This document shows positions 31,322 to 42,529 of a stretch of DNA of 64,000 bases, piece after piece. Each line of letters opens with the position of its first letter. The first letter of the stretch is position 1. Location of the stretch: positions 11,096,255-11,160,254 of the forward strand of contig CM051512.1 of NCBI GenBank assembly GCA_028015205.1, written 5' to 3'. A model generated the notes under the pieces. The model saw only the letters and a program-made list of their open reading frames with translations. It was not told the origin of the DNA and made no database searches. The stretch is from Mytilisepta virgata (lineage: Eukaryota > Mollusca > Bivalvia > Mytilida > Mytilidae). The translations under genes were made by a program, and so were the position numbers.

Positions 31322-31850
31322 TAGTTCAACTGGCCCTAAGGGCCACGTGAGCTATTGCCATCACTATGTGTCAGTCTGTAAACTTTTTCAAACATCATCT
31401 CCTCTGAATCTACTGTGCGGATTGCTACCAAATTTGGCATTTATTGTTCCTTAAGGTATCCTCTTCAGAAAGATCTGTCGACGGATATTGGAATTATGGC
31501 CCCTGAAACAGATTTTTTTACGAAATTTCTGTTTACATTTTCAGAAATCCTCTCCTCTGAAACAACAATGCAGATGGCTACATAATTTGGTATGAATGTT
31601 CCTTATGATATTCTCCACAGAACTGAAGTGGGGATTTTTGATCCGTGAAAAACCATGGCCAATGTTACTGAAAATATACCATAGGGGTAACATAGCAGAT
31701 TTTTGCTAATAACTTAAAAACTGTTAGGTTTAGCTAAAATCTGGCAAGGGTAAAATTGTTAAGAATGATGAGACAGACCTATGCCGAATTTTCAGAAAGA
31801 TCATTGGCTATGTAACCAGGTGAGCGAGTCAGGCTCTTCAGAACCCCTAG
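31322..31850 (+). repeat. AG(T)TCACCTG-family element, single-unit type
   Basis: TTAGTTCAACTGGCCCTAAGG at the start, ATTGCCATCACT, then CTCCTCTGAATCTACTGTGCG, and an end reading AACCAGGTGAGCGAGTCAGG. Confidence 0.6.
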
Positions 31851-31978
31851 TTCCAAAACTGCACCCCTCTGCCCTTAAATTCTGGAACACTGCAAAGGTC
31901 AAGGTCAACAATCAAATATGACTGGCATTTTTCAACTCAATATTTGGTCCAATAATGATTAATGAAAGTCCCATGTGT

Positions 31979-32325
31979 TAAGGCGATACAACACTGTGTA
32001 ACAAGACTTTGAATCTGTTTGATCCAAATGTAACAAATCATTCTGAGGATAAACCAAACATTTTCCACCTTTCAGATTAACTGTATGTATAACTGTTTCT
32101 GGATTAAACCCATCACAAGATTTGACTTTATGACTTACGGTTTCCGAGAAAACAATTTTGCCGAAATTGTTTTTATAAAGGCGAGACAACTCTGTATTCA
32201 CACTTTGAATCGGTTCGATCCTAATGTGGCGAATCATGCCGAGGATAAACAGAACACTTCACACTTTTCAGATTAACTGTATATTTAATGGTTTCTGAGT
32301 AAAACCCATCAGATTTCAAGCATTT
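31979..32325. repeat. Direct repeat of about 150 bp
   Basis: AAGGCGATACAACACTGTGT (31981) and AAGGCGAGACAACTCTGTAT (32178) start two copies, each continuing ACTTTGAATC, GAGGATAAAC, TTTCAGATTAACTGTAT and AAACCCATCA. Confidence 0.6.
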
Positions 32326-33538
32326 GCATTTTGGGGGCACGATTTTTTTCTTTAATTTATATGGTTCAGGGTTCCCAATTAATCTAAAAATAGCTCGTAG
32401 GGCACAAAAATAGTTCTATAAAAAATAGTACCTGGAGTTTAGGGATTTTGTGTTTTGTTCCCTTTAGGTACAGAGAGAAATTGGTTTCCACTTTAATAAT
32501 TATCCTCAATAAAGATGCAAAAACAATCACTCTGATATACAAAAGACCATATTTAATCTGAGTAGGGTACATTGTTTAAAATGGTCATTATGGGGAAACA
32601 CCTTGGGGAAATTGTCCTCTAAAACAATATGTTCCAGTGGGTGAAATTTCTGGACAATTTTTGTTCCCCAAAAAATTCAGAAATTCAGAAATATATTCTC
32701 TAAAAGTAATGAATCACAATTAGAGCCAGGGAAACTTAGGTTAAGAGCAAGACGACGTGGACCTTTTGCCATTTTTAGTTCAAAACACCCCTAAAAGAAT
32801 TAGTGACCCGTAACCATATGTTCTGTAATCACGACAAGTTAGGGATCTAAAAGTGGTTGCTAGGAACATAAATATACTGCTCATAACTTTCCATGTGCAA
32901 ATAGCCATGGTTGCTATGGACATTAAGTAGTTGCTAGGAATATTTTTATGGTTGTTTTTAAAGAAATATCTTAGGATCTGTGTTCCTTGTAACTTTTCAA
33001 AAGTAAATATGTATGGATGGCAAGGACATTGATCTTTGACCTTGATCCCATTTAGTAGGTCAATGCTCGTTGAACATTTTGTTTTTATCTTTTACCGTTT
33101 TTGACATATATGCAAAAATCTTTATTGTGGACCCAATATAGCAGGTGTAGATCATTAAAAGACATTTGTAATTTATCTACATTTAATAAGACACAAAAAT
33201 GCATTTAATCAGATGCCGAATCGCACATGGTACTTTATTTTTGAACGCAGCATAAAATGTATGAACTCTTTTTGCAGAAATTTCTTAAAAGTATACTTCT
33301 TTAACAAAATGTAATTGTTTTTTTCTGATTTTTGTCACTGGGGCCAATTTTAAACAATGGGCTATTTGGGTATCATGACGTTATCTATCATGCTTATTGT
33401 GATAGAACCATCACAAGGTTTAAGGTCAAATGTCAAGGTCAAAATTCAAATTTGACTTTGACATTTTGCAATTGGTTATCTGGTCCAATGATGATTAGTG
33501 AAACTCATGTCTATGGCTTTTTATTTTGCTGAAAGTGT
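32326..33538 (-). other. HECT-gene intron, no feature seen
   Basis: AT-rich sequence without convincing exons, RNA genes or clear repeat boundaries. Confidence 0.35.
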
Positions 33539-33539
33539 T

Positions 33540-34465
33540 TTTCTCACTTTTGAGACAGGCCAGTTACTATTTTTAGTAGATTGAGATTTTCTTATCTTAC
33601 CCTGCGTAAATGGATAATCCCACGGAATTAAATGAAATTTTGCATACAACTAGAGCATGAGGAACTGCACATGAACATCCAAAAAATGATATATATAACT
33701 TTTACAATTTCTGAGATATAGCAAATTAAATATCCGGAAAATAGTAGTACAAATGTATAGAATACACGTAAATATCGTAAAAAAGTTCAGCAATTTTGAC
33801 TACAAATTAATATTTCTCGAAATCCTGTCCTACGAATTTTCTTTCAAAATGATATGTTTTTGCTACTGGAATTTCCGTTTTATTGATATAAAATTTATAG
33901 GGGGTGACCGAATTAGTTTTTTGAGTATGGATAGTTGAATCTGCTGTACAGCGTGGAAAAAGCGCCGAAAAGGCAAAAATAATCGTGACGTCGTGGCTCT
34001 AAATCCTATTTTTCGACGTTTTTAGGTATTGCACAGACACTTGGATGATTTATACTGCAAAAACGAATTCGGTGACCCCTATAGCTTTCATATCAATAAA
34101 ACGGAAATTTTAGTGGCAATAACATATCAATTTTAAAGAAAATTCGTAGGACACGTTTTTGAGAAAAGGCAATTTAAAGTAAAATTTTTCAATATTTTTT
34201 GAGATATTTACGTGCATCCTATACATTTGTACTTCTTTCTACAGAATATTCAATTTGCTATATATCCGAAAGTATAAAAGTTACTTATATATTTTTTCGA
34301 TATTTATATGCAGTTCCACATGCTCTAATTGCTTGCAAAATTTCATAAAAATCCGTGAGATAGCCCATTTACGTACCTGTTACCTTAAGCACAAAAGTGA
34401 GAAAAAGAATCCAACACCATTTAGATTACAAGATTTAGAAATCTCAAGACACCCTCGGAATTATA
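33540..34465. repeat. Long inverted repeat (foldback), arms about 330 bp or more
   Basis: The left arm (about 33597-33921) contains AACTAGAGCATG, GTACAAATGTATAG, CCTACGAATTTTCTTT, TTTCCGTTTTATTGATAT and GGGGTGACCGAATT. All return as reverse complements in the right arm (about 34060-34385). TTTTTCTCACTTTTG near 33538 and its complement near 34455 suggest the arms extend to there. The spacer of about 140 bp carries GCGCCGAAAAGGC and GTGACGTCGTGG. The arms differ at many positions. Confidence 0.75.
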
Positions 34466-34842
34466 TATATTACTACTTATATTAAACATATTCTTACCAT
34501 GTGATTTTTTTTTTTAGTATTTTTGCCAGACCTGGACTTGTTTTGAGTCTGGTTGGTCCATCTAGACAAGTTACCAAAAATGAATAAGTAGTATGTTTTT
34601 TTTTATATTCAAAAGAGATGCTGGCTGTGCCCTTCTAAATTGTTGAAATCTATAAAAAAAAAAAAAAAAAACAAACAAACAAACAAACAAACAAACAATA
34701 GCAAACAAAGAGGAATTCAATTGCTTGGGTTCCCGAGTGTCAAGGTGTATTATTATTATTTTTTTTGTAGTATCATCCACAAGGCACATTTACCATTTTA
34801 GACATCACATATATATATTGACAACATTGGTTCTATATTAAA

Positions 34843-34913
34843 TCCTTGTTAGTACAATTGGAAGTACACCTATTATGAAATAGGAGATCAAGGTTCGAAT
34901 CCTTGACTGGGGC
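34843..34913 (+). tRNA. tRNA-like sequence (pseudogene or SINE head)
   Basis: A cloverleaf can be drawn: acceptor TCCTTGT / ACTGGGG (one mismatch, two wobbles), D-stem GTAC / GTAC, anticodon stem CCTAT / ATAGG, T-stem CAAGG / CCTTG with the loop TTCGAAT. The A box TAGTACAATTGG and the B box GGTTCGAATCC are near-perfect. The anticodon loop has six bases, not seven, so a working tRNA is unlikely. It could be a tRNA pseudogene or the 5' head of a SINE. Confidence 0.45.
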
Positions 34914-35520
34914 ACAAGTAGATCTATGATGTTGAATAAATTACTGGAATGGATATTTTTCATATATAAATACATTTGATATTAAAATTAATGGATAAGA
35001 AGAGATATGTTGAACAAGATGAAGATCCCAACACAAAATCAAAACATGTACATAATAAGTTGCAGCAATCATCTTGAAAACTACAGAGATATTCAACACG
35101 GAGAAACCGTTCTACCTCAATGGCTCCTAGTACTGGTTTGAGTGAAATTCTTGGCTAAAGCCGACAGCGTCACACCTGTGCTATTTGAAGATATACACAT
35201 GCAAGACAATATCAACAATTATAAATAGCTGGCAAGGGAATCTTAAAAAATAATGTCATAGATTGCCTGACAATTTCGCTTTAACAAGACAAACATAAAA
35301 AACAATCGCAGGGCAGTTCGAGATATAAGTTAGATAACTTGGCAGTGTACAATAGCATGAAAAGGGCAAACATTATTATTGTCTTGTTGTTTTATCAACT
35401 TAAAAGAACATTTTTGTGTCTTTGAACTAAATTTCATATAAAGACTTTTTATAAGGCCGTTTTAAATTTTAAGACTGGACGTTTTTTTGTATAATGTAGT
35501 CCATGCGTCCGCCTGTCGGT

Positions 35521-36421
35521 TATGGCAAGCCGTTCTCGTCAAAACTATGTTTAAACCCTTTTTCGAAAAAATTACACACTGAGATTTAAAACCCTAAAAT
35601 AACACACTGAGAAATCGAAATTACACAATGAGATTTAAAAAAATGGAAAACACACATTGAGAAATTAAAATTACACTCTGAGATTTTAAAAAGACACATT
35701 GAGATGAAATAAATTGGAAAACACACACTGAGAATTGCTAATTACACACTGATATTTCCAAAATACAAATTGAGATTAATATGCAAATTACTAATGAATA
35801 TTCATGAGATGAATAATTCAACAGATTAATATCTTGGTCTCTAGAACTCTTGTTATTATAATGAAATGCGGTTCCTTCAACCAACATTCATAATAAATTT
35901 CAAGACTTAACGTCGTTTTTTGCTAACTCGTATTCATAAGTTTGTTGTCTATATTTTGTAAAGAGAGAAAGTGGGTATTTTTCTTGTTCTATTGGTCTTT
36001 TACGTTGTATTTCTAATGTATTTTATAAAACATTTGGCGTCAGAGTGAAGGACTAACGAGTTCTGTCCCCTAGTTGTTTTAAGCTTGTAATAGATTAAGA
36101 TTACATATGCTAATTAGATATGTGCGCATAAAAATGCGCACAAATCTCAGTATGTAATTTCAAATTCTCAGTTGTGTTTTTCAGTTTATTTCATCTCAGT
36201 GTGTCTTTTTGAAATCTCAGTGTGTAATTTTCAATTCTCAGTGTGTGTTTTTCGTTTTTCGTAATCTCAATGCGTCTTTATGAAATCTCAGTGTGTAATT
36301 TCTTATTCTCAGTGTGTATTTTTAGGTTTTTTAATCTCAGTGTGTTTCTTTTTAAATTCTCAGTGTGTAAACTTTTCGAAAAATGTTTTAAACATAGTTT
36401 TGACGAGAACGTCTTGACATA
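35521..36421. mobile_element. 901-bp foldback element with tandem CACACTGAGATT units in both arms
   Basis: Ends TATGGCAAGCCGTTCTCG and, inverted, CGAGAACGTCTTGACATA, flanked by the 6-bp duplication GTCGGT (35515-35520 and 36422-36427). Each arm starts GTCAAAACTATGTTTAAA and then carries about ten short units of the type TTACACACTGAGATTT with spacings of 15-20 bp. The centre (about 35790-36140) is unique. Deleting the element restores a GTCCG..GTCGGTCGTCAAC sequence that is itself a dispersed repeat. Confidence 0.8.
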
Positions 36422-36427
36422 GTCGGT

Positions 36428-37480
36428 CGTCAACACTTCACACTCTAACTCGAAACTGCTTTCATTGATATTCATGAAACTTTAGTGAAATGTTTATATC
36501 AGTTGACGTGAGATCCCTTTTTATTTTTTTCAATTTCCAAAGGAGATGGTCTGGTAAGGGCTTATTTTGGCCTAAAATTTGAAATACGTCTGCTTAAAGA
36601 TTGTTAACATTTTTTAAACACATAAGTGTCTTCTTCAGTCTATTCAACTAATTTATGTAAAAGATTTGAACTGCCTTAGTCATTAAAGACGCTTAAATTC
36701 AAGCTTAAATATAAAAAAAATCTATCAAATATGCCACAAAACGGGAAGTGGGTGTGCCAGGTGTTAATTTTCACACTTCAACTTAAAAATGTTTAAGCAA
36801 TTTTATCCACATGTTTGTGAAAGGGTTTCGTCAAAGGAATGGAATTCAAATGTCATGATATTTTCTGTGAGGGTAAGGGGGCATGATAGGAGGTGCCATG
36901 ATATATTGGATTTCTGGTTGCCATGGAAAGAAGCCAAAACATTAAACAAAACTTAATTTCATCCAAATGTTAATCAAAGTGTATATGAGGATGGGTAGGT
37001 ACCATGCACAGATGTGCACTTCAGACTCGGAATTCTGGTTACCATGGTAACAAAGGGAAAATTTTTTTAAAAAAATGGAATTTCATCAAATCTTCATAAA
37101 AGTTTATACAAAGGTTGGTTAGAATGCCTAGATTTATACTTGGGACTCAGAATTCTGGCAGAGCAGAAACAAAAAACCATGCACACAGTTGCATGCAAAA
37201 AACAATTAGACTCCCAACCTTCGGGTTACTAGTTATTCTTATTATTCTTTTTCTTCGTCTGTTTACCGGTTTTGACCGCACGATTTCTCAGAGGAATGGA
37301 ATCCTATTTCATGAAATTTTATGTGGGGGTGCCATGATATATTGGAATTCTAGTTGCCATGAAAACAAAGCCACAAATTAAAAAAAAAACTTGATTTCAT
37401 CCAAATGTAAATTAAATCTATATGAAGGATGGGCAAAAAAAAAGGTGAATTCTTCTAACTGGACACTGACTATTTACCTC
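36428..37480 (+). repeat. Degenerate tandem repeat, host of the foldback element
   Basis: It continues the pre-insertion repeat (CAACACTTCACACTCTAACTC). Later units share AATTCTGGTTACCATGG(T/A)AA, ATTTCATC(C)AAAT and a GATGGGTA stretch at roughly 130-200 bp intervals (about 36900, 37020, 37140, 37340). Confidence 0.5.
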
Positions 37481-38151
37481 GCGCTTATTGGGAAAACTAG
37501 TTTTTTTAGGTGATTAAGTTCCCGTCTATGCGGGTACTAATATAAGCTCGTCATTTAAGTATATAATCCCTTTAAAACAACATGTAACATTATATTCTGC
37601 CACATTAATTGGTGACATAGAAATTTTCATGAAAATAGCAGGATAAATTTGTAATAATTTTTTCTTGACAATTGTTGTTATTATTAGCGAGTTGTCCACC
37701 TTGTTTTTGAAATATCAAGGATCACATATAAACACGTCTTAGACCCAAGCGTTTTATTTATCAGTACTTGCGTAGACATTAGATACATCTTTTTCTTTTG
37801 GTAGATAGATAAAATAAAAACTTATTTATCACATAGCATACTCTACAAAATTCTTTTATATAGATAAAAAAATCACAGGACTACAGCAATAAAACTTGAA
37901 AAAAAGGGGGGGGGGGGGCTTACCAAAAATTATGACTGTGTCTTATCGTTGATAACTAAATTAAAAGATTGTCCCATATATTGTTTAACAGTTGCTAGTG
38001 TATTTAGACCATGTAAAATTTGTTTTGATCTGTTTTTTTCCTTGTTCATGCAAGGGCACGATACCACGGCACATATGTCACGGTTGTCTTTTTTTATTGA
38101 TATTAAAGGGGTTTTACATCATAAAATCAAATGGAAAATTCAGAATCATAC

Positions 38152-38252
38152 CCTAGTGAAATATTGGTTGTATTGTCTGTCTCAGGATGATGATCTTGTC
38201 GCATCGATGACAATAGACTTCTCACATTGTCAGCTGCCCTTGATACATCCAT
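38152..38252 (-). CDS. HECT ligase, probable first coding exon
   Basis: ATG at 38252-38250, open for 33 codons plus two bases, donor CACTAGG/GTATGA. It begins MDVSRAADNVRSLLSSM and becomes polar (RQDHHPETDNTTN). A Met-Asp-(Leu/Val)-Ser-x-Ala-Ala-Asp-x-(V/I)-R start is what I recall from HECT-only ligases of fish and invertebrates, which supports membership of this gene. A CCAAT box lies 64 bp upstream. The longer plus-strand frame covering it (37949-38371) is a shadow. Confidence 0.5.
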
Positions 38253-38315
38253 CTCTCATCGTATTCCACTTCCAGCCTCAGTCTGATTCCAAAGGAAATA
38301 CGAAAAGAGATTCTG

Positions 38316-38320
38316 ATTGG
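38316..38320 (-). promoter_or_regulatory. CCAAT box upstream of the HECT gene
   Basis: ATTAGCCAATCAG on the minus strand, a full NF-Y-type site, about 64 bp before the proposed ATG. No TATA box was seen. Confidence 0.4.
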
Positions 38321-38355
38321 CTAATATTGTTCCTTTTTTTTTGTTTCTTAAGCAT

Positions 38356-38560
38356 TAATTTATCGCGTTAAAATAAGTTTTTACGCGTTAAATGTAGTTT
38401 TAACGCGTTAAATGTAGTTTTAACGCGTAAAACGTACTTTTATCGCGTTAAATTTAGTTTTATCGCGTTAAAGTTAGTTTTATCGCGTTAAATTTAAGTT
38501 TAACGCGTTAAACGTCGTTAAATATACTTTAATCGCGTAAAATGACATTTTATCAAGGAT
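38356..38560. repeat. 20-bp tandem array of (A/T)CGCGTTAAA palindromes, 9 cores
   Basis: Unit: TTTTAACGCGTTAAATGTAG or TTTTATCGCGTTAAA..., period 20 bp, nine CGCG cores. It lies directly upstream of the putative HECT promoter. The full palindrome TTAACGCGTTAA alternates with half-substituted TTATCGCGTTAA. Confidence 0.85.
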
Positions 38561-38565
38561 CGGGA

Positions 38566-40160
38566 ATTCGGCCCTAAATTTCAAGTTGAGCAGAGGTTAT
38601 ATTATCTGGCCTTCTATCGGGCCTTCTATGTACAAATATCGTTAAATATCAGCCGTGCGACGCAATATGAAGCTATTTTGACGAGTTGGCATCATATTGC
38701 TTTTCTTTCCAGTTACAGTTAGTTTTACAGCTTTGAATTAAATTATGCTATCTTTGTAGTAAATAATGATTGTGTAATTCACCGTTTCAGAATCTTTTGA
38801 AATTTGGTTAATTTGATTGTTCTCACAAACTTAAATGCCGTAACAGGTTTCATTAAACTACAAAACATGATTCAGAAAAAATTATATTTTTTTGTACTCT
38901 TCGAACTTGATATATTATCCACAATGTATTACATACTGAAATGCTTATATATACTATTATATATTTGTATTCTTATGATCTCTGTAACTATGTATTAGTT
39001 TATAAGAATAAAGTTCATTCATTCGTGGTTGGGGTCAACGACAACAAATGACAATTAAATTTTAAAAAATCTGAAACAAATGCTTTCCCTATTCAATATA
39101 TATGTGAATGAGTGTTGTTAGGAGTTTGAGGGAACGAGCGTGGACTCATAAACCCGACTTGGGAGGATGAGATCATGTCAAATTGCATATACTGTTTACA
39201 ACAATCAATACAAAGCTCGGGAAATAAGAATAAGAATAAATAGTTTAATAAGATCTCACCTTTAATATAAGAAATATTTTACAATGAAAAAGTATATCCA
39301 TGTAAAAATATATTAATGTCATTCTTCTTCGGATTTTGTCGGTCATCTGAATGCCTGAAAGTCAGTAACAAATTAGCTAAATTTTGGCTGACAATTTCGG
39401 TAATTTTGACTCTGAGTACTTCTTGTTTAAATGCTTTTGATTTTCGGTCATCCCAATGATTCGGATTTAATGCTGCTGATGAGAGGTAACCCCGTTGAAA
39501 TAGGTATACAGCCTATGATAAAAATATTTGATATTGTTACCTTTGGATTGTTATTCTATTAGGAATCATCAACTTGAGAAAAAAAAATGTTACTGTTACT
39601 TTTTGCAGACAAAAAGGCAACTAAGCACCTGAATAGCCGACCGACTTCTCAATTACAACTGCACTGGATTCCTGTTGGGTAAGAGGAATAACTCAAAATA
39701 AAACATGAATATTTCATAAATAAAAAGTTTCAAGTTTCAAGTTTCAAGGCATATTTACAATATATTTTTGCAGGAAAGTACATTGAGATTGATACAGTCG
39801 TTGAATAAACTATAAAATGACAGATTGAAGCAACTCAACATGTAAATAAAGACAATATATGATTTTGTTAACATACGATAAACATAAGATGGCTTCGTGA
39901 AGACGTCCAAGACATATTATCTTAAGAATAGTCCTAAAAGATACCACTGAGATATGTCCGAGATAAATCTTTGGATATAGCCAAGATGCTGGGCCATGGT
40001 AAACTATTGGCACAAATATAATATAAGTAAATCCAAAAAAATCAGCACAAATATAATGGCTTTCTTTCGCTAAATATGTATTTCATTTTCCTTAGTTTAT
40101 TATACAATCAGGTAGAGCAATCTTAAAACAACAACCTTAACAATTTATAAGAATGTTGGC
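38566..40160. other. Intergenic stretch, no supported gene
   Basis: AT-rich. At about 39420-39520 it holds one copy of the TTTAATGCTGCTGATGAGAGG repeat found twice at 59.7-60.1 kb. AGTTTCAAGTTTCAAGTTTC at about 39728 is a short microsatellite. Confidence 0.4.
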
Positions 40161-40164
40161 ATTC

Positions 40165-40590
40165 GGGGAAAATTTAACGCTTAATATGTTGTTGTGTCGC
40201 GATAAATACAATTTTAACGCGTTAAATGTTGTTTTATCGCGTTAAATATTTATTTAACGCGTTAAAAGTTGTTTTATCACGTTAAATGTATTTTTAACGC
40301 GATAATTGTTGTTTTAACGCGTTAAATGTTGTTTTATCGCGTTAAATGTGGTTTTAACGCGTTAAATGTATTTTTATCGCGTTAATTGTTGGATTAACGC
40401 GTTAAATGTATTTTTTACTCGCTAAATGTTTAAATGTTGTTTTAACGCGTTAAATGTTGTTTTAACGCGTTAAATGTATTTTTATCGCGTTAAATGTACT
40501 TTTATCGCGTTAAATGTTGTTTTATCGCGTTAAATGTTGTTTTAACGCGTTAAATTATTTTTATCACGTTAAATGTATCTTTATCGGGTA
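40165..40590. repeat. Tandem array of AACGCGTTAAATGTTG units, about 16 cores
   Basis: Units of 19-21 bp, TTTTAACGCGTTAAATGTTG and TTTTATCGCGTTAAATGTTG, with a few decayed members (TCACG, CTCGC). Same unit as at 38356. Confidence 0.85.
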
Positions 40591-40914
40591 GAATAACGTT
40601 AGATGGTGATTTTTGTCAATTACTTAACGTACCTCTTGACAATTAAAGTCTCCAACCCTGGTTGTGCATAAAGATGTCACAGAAAGGATGTTCCATTTTT
40701 TTAAGATTTCGATGTAAAACCTACAATAATATGGAGTTTACCAAATATTTTCAAAATTCGAAAAAAAAACATAATTAAGTTATAATGAACAAAATGGTAC
40801 ATTTGTTTCATCACAATGTGTTGTTCTTTTAATACCTTAACACTTTGAAGTTCAGGGCTAAAGAGCCACATTAACATTTATTAACGAACAGTTGTTAATT
40901 TATATTATCTAATC

Positions 40915-41345
40915 CTAAGGGGAGGGGGTATAATGTTTTACCCTTGTGGTTCATTAGTCCGTCCGTCCGTACCAAAAATATTCGTCGCCCTTTTCTCTGT
41001 TACTACTCATCACAGCCACTTGATATTTAGTCACAAGCCATCTATAGGTAAATTATACCGTGGGGTATGGTTTTGGACAAAGGCGACATCAACTTCCTGT
41101 TTGACGACTTAGTTTATTTTTCGGCCTTATGGTTTGGAGTCCAAATTTTTCGTAACACTTTTCTCTGCAACTACTCATCACAGCCGCTAGATATTTAGTC
41201 ACAGGCCTTCTATAGGTATGTCATATCGTGGGATACGTTTTTGGACCAAGACGACATCAACTTCCTGTTTGACGACTTTTAGTTTTCGACCTTATCAAAA
41301 AGCGGGGGTATTATGAGTGAGCAATGACTCACAGAAAATCTTGTT
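40915..41345 (+). repeat. Two tandem units of a dispersed repeat
   Basis: ACTACTCATCACAGCC, GATATTTAGTCACA, TTCTATAGGTA/CATCTATAGGTA and GGCGACATCAACTTCCTGTTTGACGAC-like strings occur twice, about 180 bp apart (41004 and 41171). GTCCGTCCGTCCGT sits at the front. Confidence 0.65.
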
Positions 41346-41802
41346 TAATGTAGTTAATGCATGATTTATGTGCAGCGAAAATCCAAGAAAAACCACCATA
41401 TGGTACTGCTAAATTGTTGAAACCATGTTTTATGGACATTGAAGAAAAACATGTTAGACTTCCTTATGCATGTTGTATACCTTTTGTTTCATAATTGTAT
41501 GTTAATCACATTGAATCATTTTAATCATTTGTAATTAATGTATGACATTAATGTTAATAATTATTTTTCCCATTTGATTAAGTAATAAAGTTGTGTGTTT
41601 GTATTGGGGGGGGGGGGGGGGGATACACAGCGTAACGCTGATAATCCGTGGTTTGCTTGCTTACATATTGCTATTTGTTTATTACATCAGGATTTTATTT
41701 GAATAATTTCATTGCTGGCAGAATATCAGATCTCTTCCACGTCCACGTATATCATTCGTATTAAGTAAGAGAAAAAACACACAAGTTTAAAAACAGTTGG
41801 AG

Positions 41803-41808
41803 TTTATT
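41803..41808 (-). promoter_or_regulatory. Polyadenylation signal AATAAA (minus strand)
   Basis: About 215 bp downstream of the TGA of the candidate terminal exon at 42023-42073. Confidence 0.3.
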
Positions 41809-42022
41809 ATTCTATACAGAAAAAGGTGATATCCATACACTCGTCATTCTTTTAAATATAAATTTTTGAATATACACACCAAGAACTGGAAAACTTTTCT
41901 CTTAACTGGCTCGACATAATATGCAAAATAAGCAGTATAAAAAAAGTTGTTATAAGGTTGCTGTCTTTGTATGTTCAAAACATTTTAGTTCTCTCAACCC
42001 TGAATAACTGTTCCTGTAACTA

Positions 42023-42073
42023 TCAATTGGATCCAACGGTTTTATAATCTAGTTTACCCTTCAACAAATCTAC
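42023..42073 (-). CDS. Candidate 3'-terminal exon of an unidentified minus-strand gene
   Basis: Acceptor TTTTGAATTTCAG, phase 0, reading VDLLKGKLDYKTVGSN then TGA, with AATAAA downstream. It is short and no homologue is recognised; its upstream exons were not found. Confidence 0.25.
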   Translation of the reverse strand, partial: VDLLKGKLDYKTVGSN

Positions 42074-42267
42074 CTGAAATTCAAAATTATAACAATAATA
42101 AAATAAACAAGTGCCATATGTATATTATCTCATAACTTTCAAACTGAATACTACATATAAGTCTTCTAAAACGTCTCTAAATAACTAATAACTCGTCCAA
42201 AAACGACAAATGAAATCAATTAAAGTATTATATCTGATATTCTAGACATATTTTACTAATTTTTTTT

Positions 42268-42402
42268 TTAACGCGTTAAATTGGCGTTTTAACGCGTTAA
42301 ATTGACGTTTTAACGCGTTAAATATGTGTTTTAACGCGTTAAATGTATTTTTTAACGCGATAAATAGGTGTTTTAACGCGTTAAAAATATGTCTTAACGC
42401 GT
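42268..42402. repeat. Tandem array of TTAACGCGTTAA, 7 cores
   Basis: Units of 20-22 bp: TTTTAACGCGTTAAATTGACG and similar. Unlike the other arrays nearly all cores are of the full palindromic type. Confidence 0.85.
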
Positions 42403-42529
42403 TGATATTCTTCTTTAAGACATCAATGGCTAGTCTGCATCAGAATTTGCGACTTCAAATTTACGATATAAAATTTATTTAAGCCGTTAGTGAATGACGC
42501 GATAAAATTTATAGCATTTTTCAATTTCT

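Larger units (their letters stand above)
2341..38252 (-). other. Gene span: multi-exon HECT-type E3 ubiquitin ligase
   Basis: This is the extent of coding exons I could chain on the minus strand, from the ATG at 38252 to the TAG at 2341. Exons were found by reading the reverse complement for acceptor/donor pairs and requiring codon phase to match. The joins 12126-12217 to 10013-10234, 7962-8109 to 6735-6973, and 6735-6973 to 2341-2588 restore codons exactly and give continuous HECT homology. HECT ligases take ubiquitin from an E2 onto a cysteine and pass it to a substrate. Architecture: N-terminal part, acidic segment, duplicated basic/proline-rich linker, UIM-like acidic helix, HECT domain. 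This resembles the invertebrate and fish proteins often named G2/M phase-specific E3 ligase-like. Two phase gaps mean two exons are unseen or lost, so I cannot say whether the gene is functional. Confidence 0.7.

Noticed and set aside
31959..32276. 92-codon minus-strand frame and 63-codon plus-strand frame
   Set aside because: They span a direct repeat and have no splice signals or known motif.
37949..38371. 140-codon plus-strand frame
   Set aside because: No motif, and it covers the CCAAT box and first exon of the minus-strand gene. Kept as a shadow, though that exon itself is only moderately sure.
40165..40590. CRISPR-like regularly spaced array
   Set aside because: Eukaryotic context, period 20 bp without separate unique spacers, and palindromic cores; a simple tandem or mobile array.
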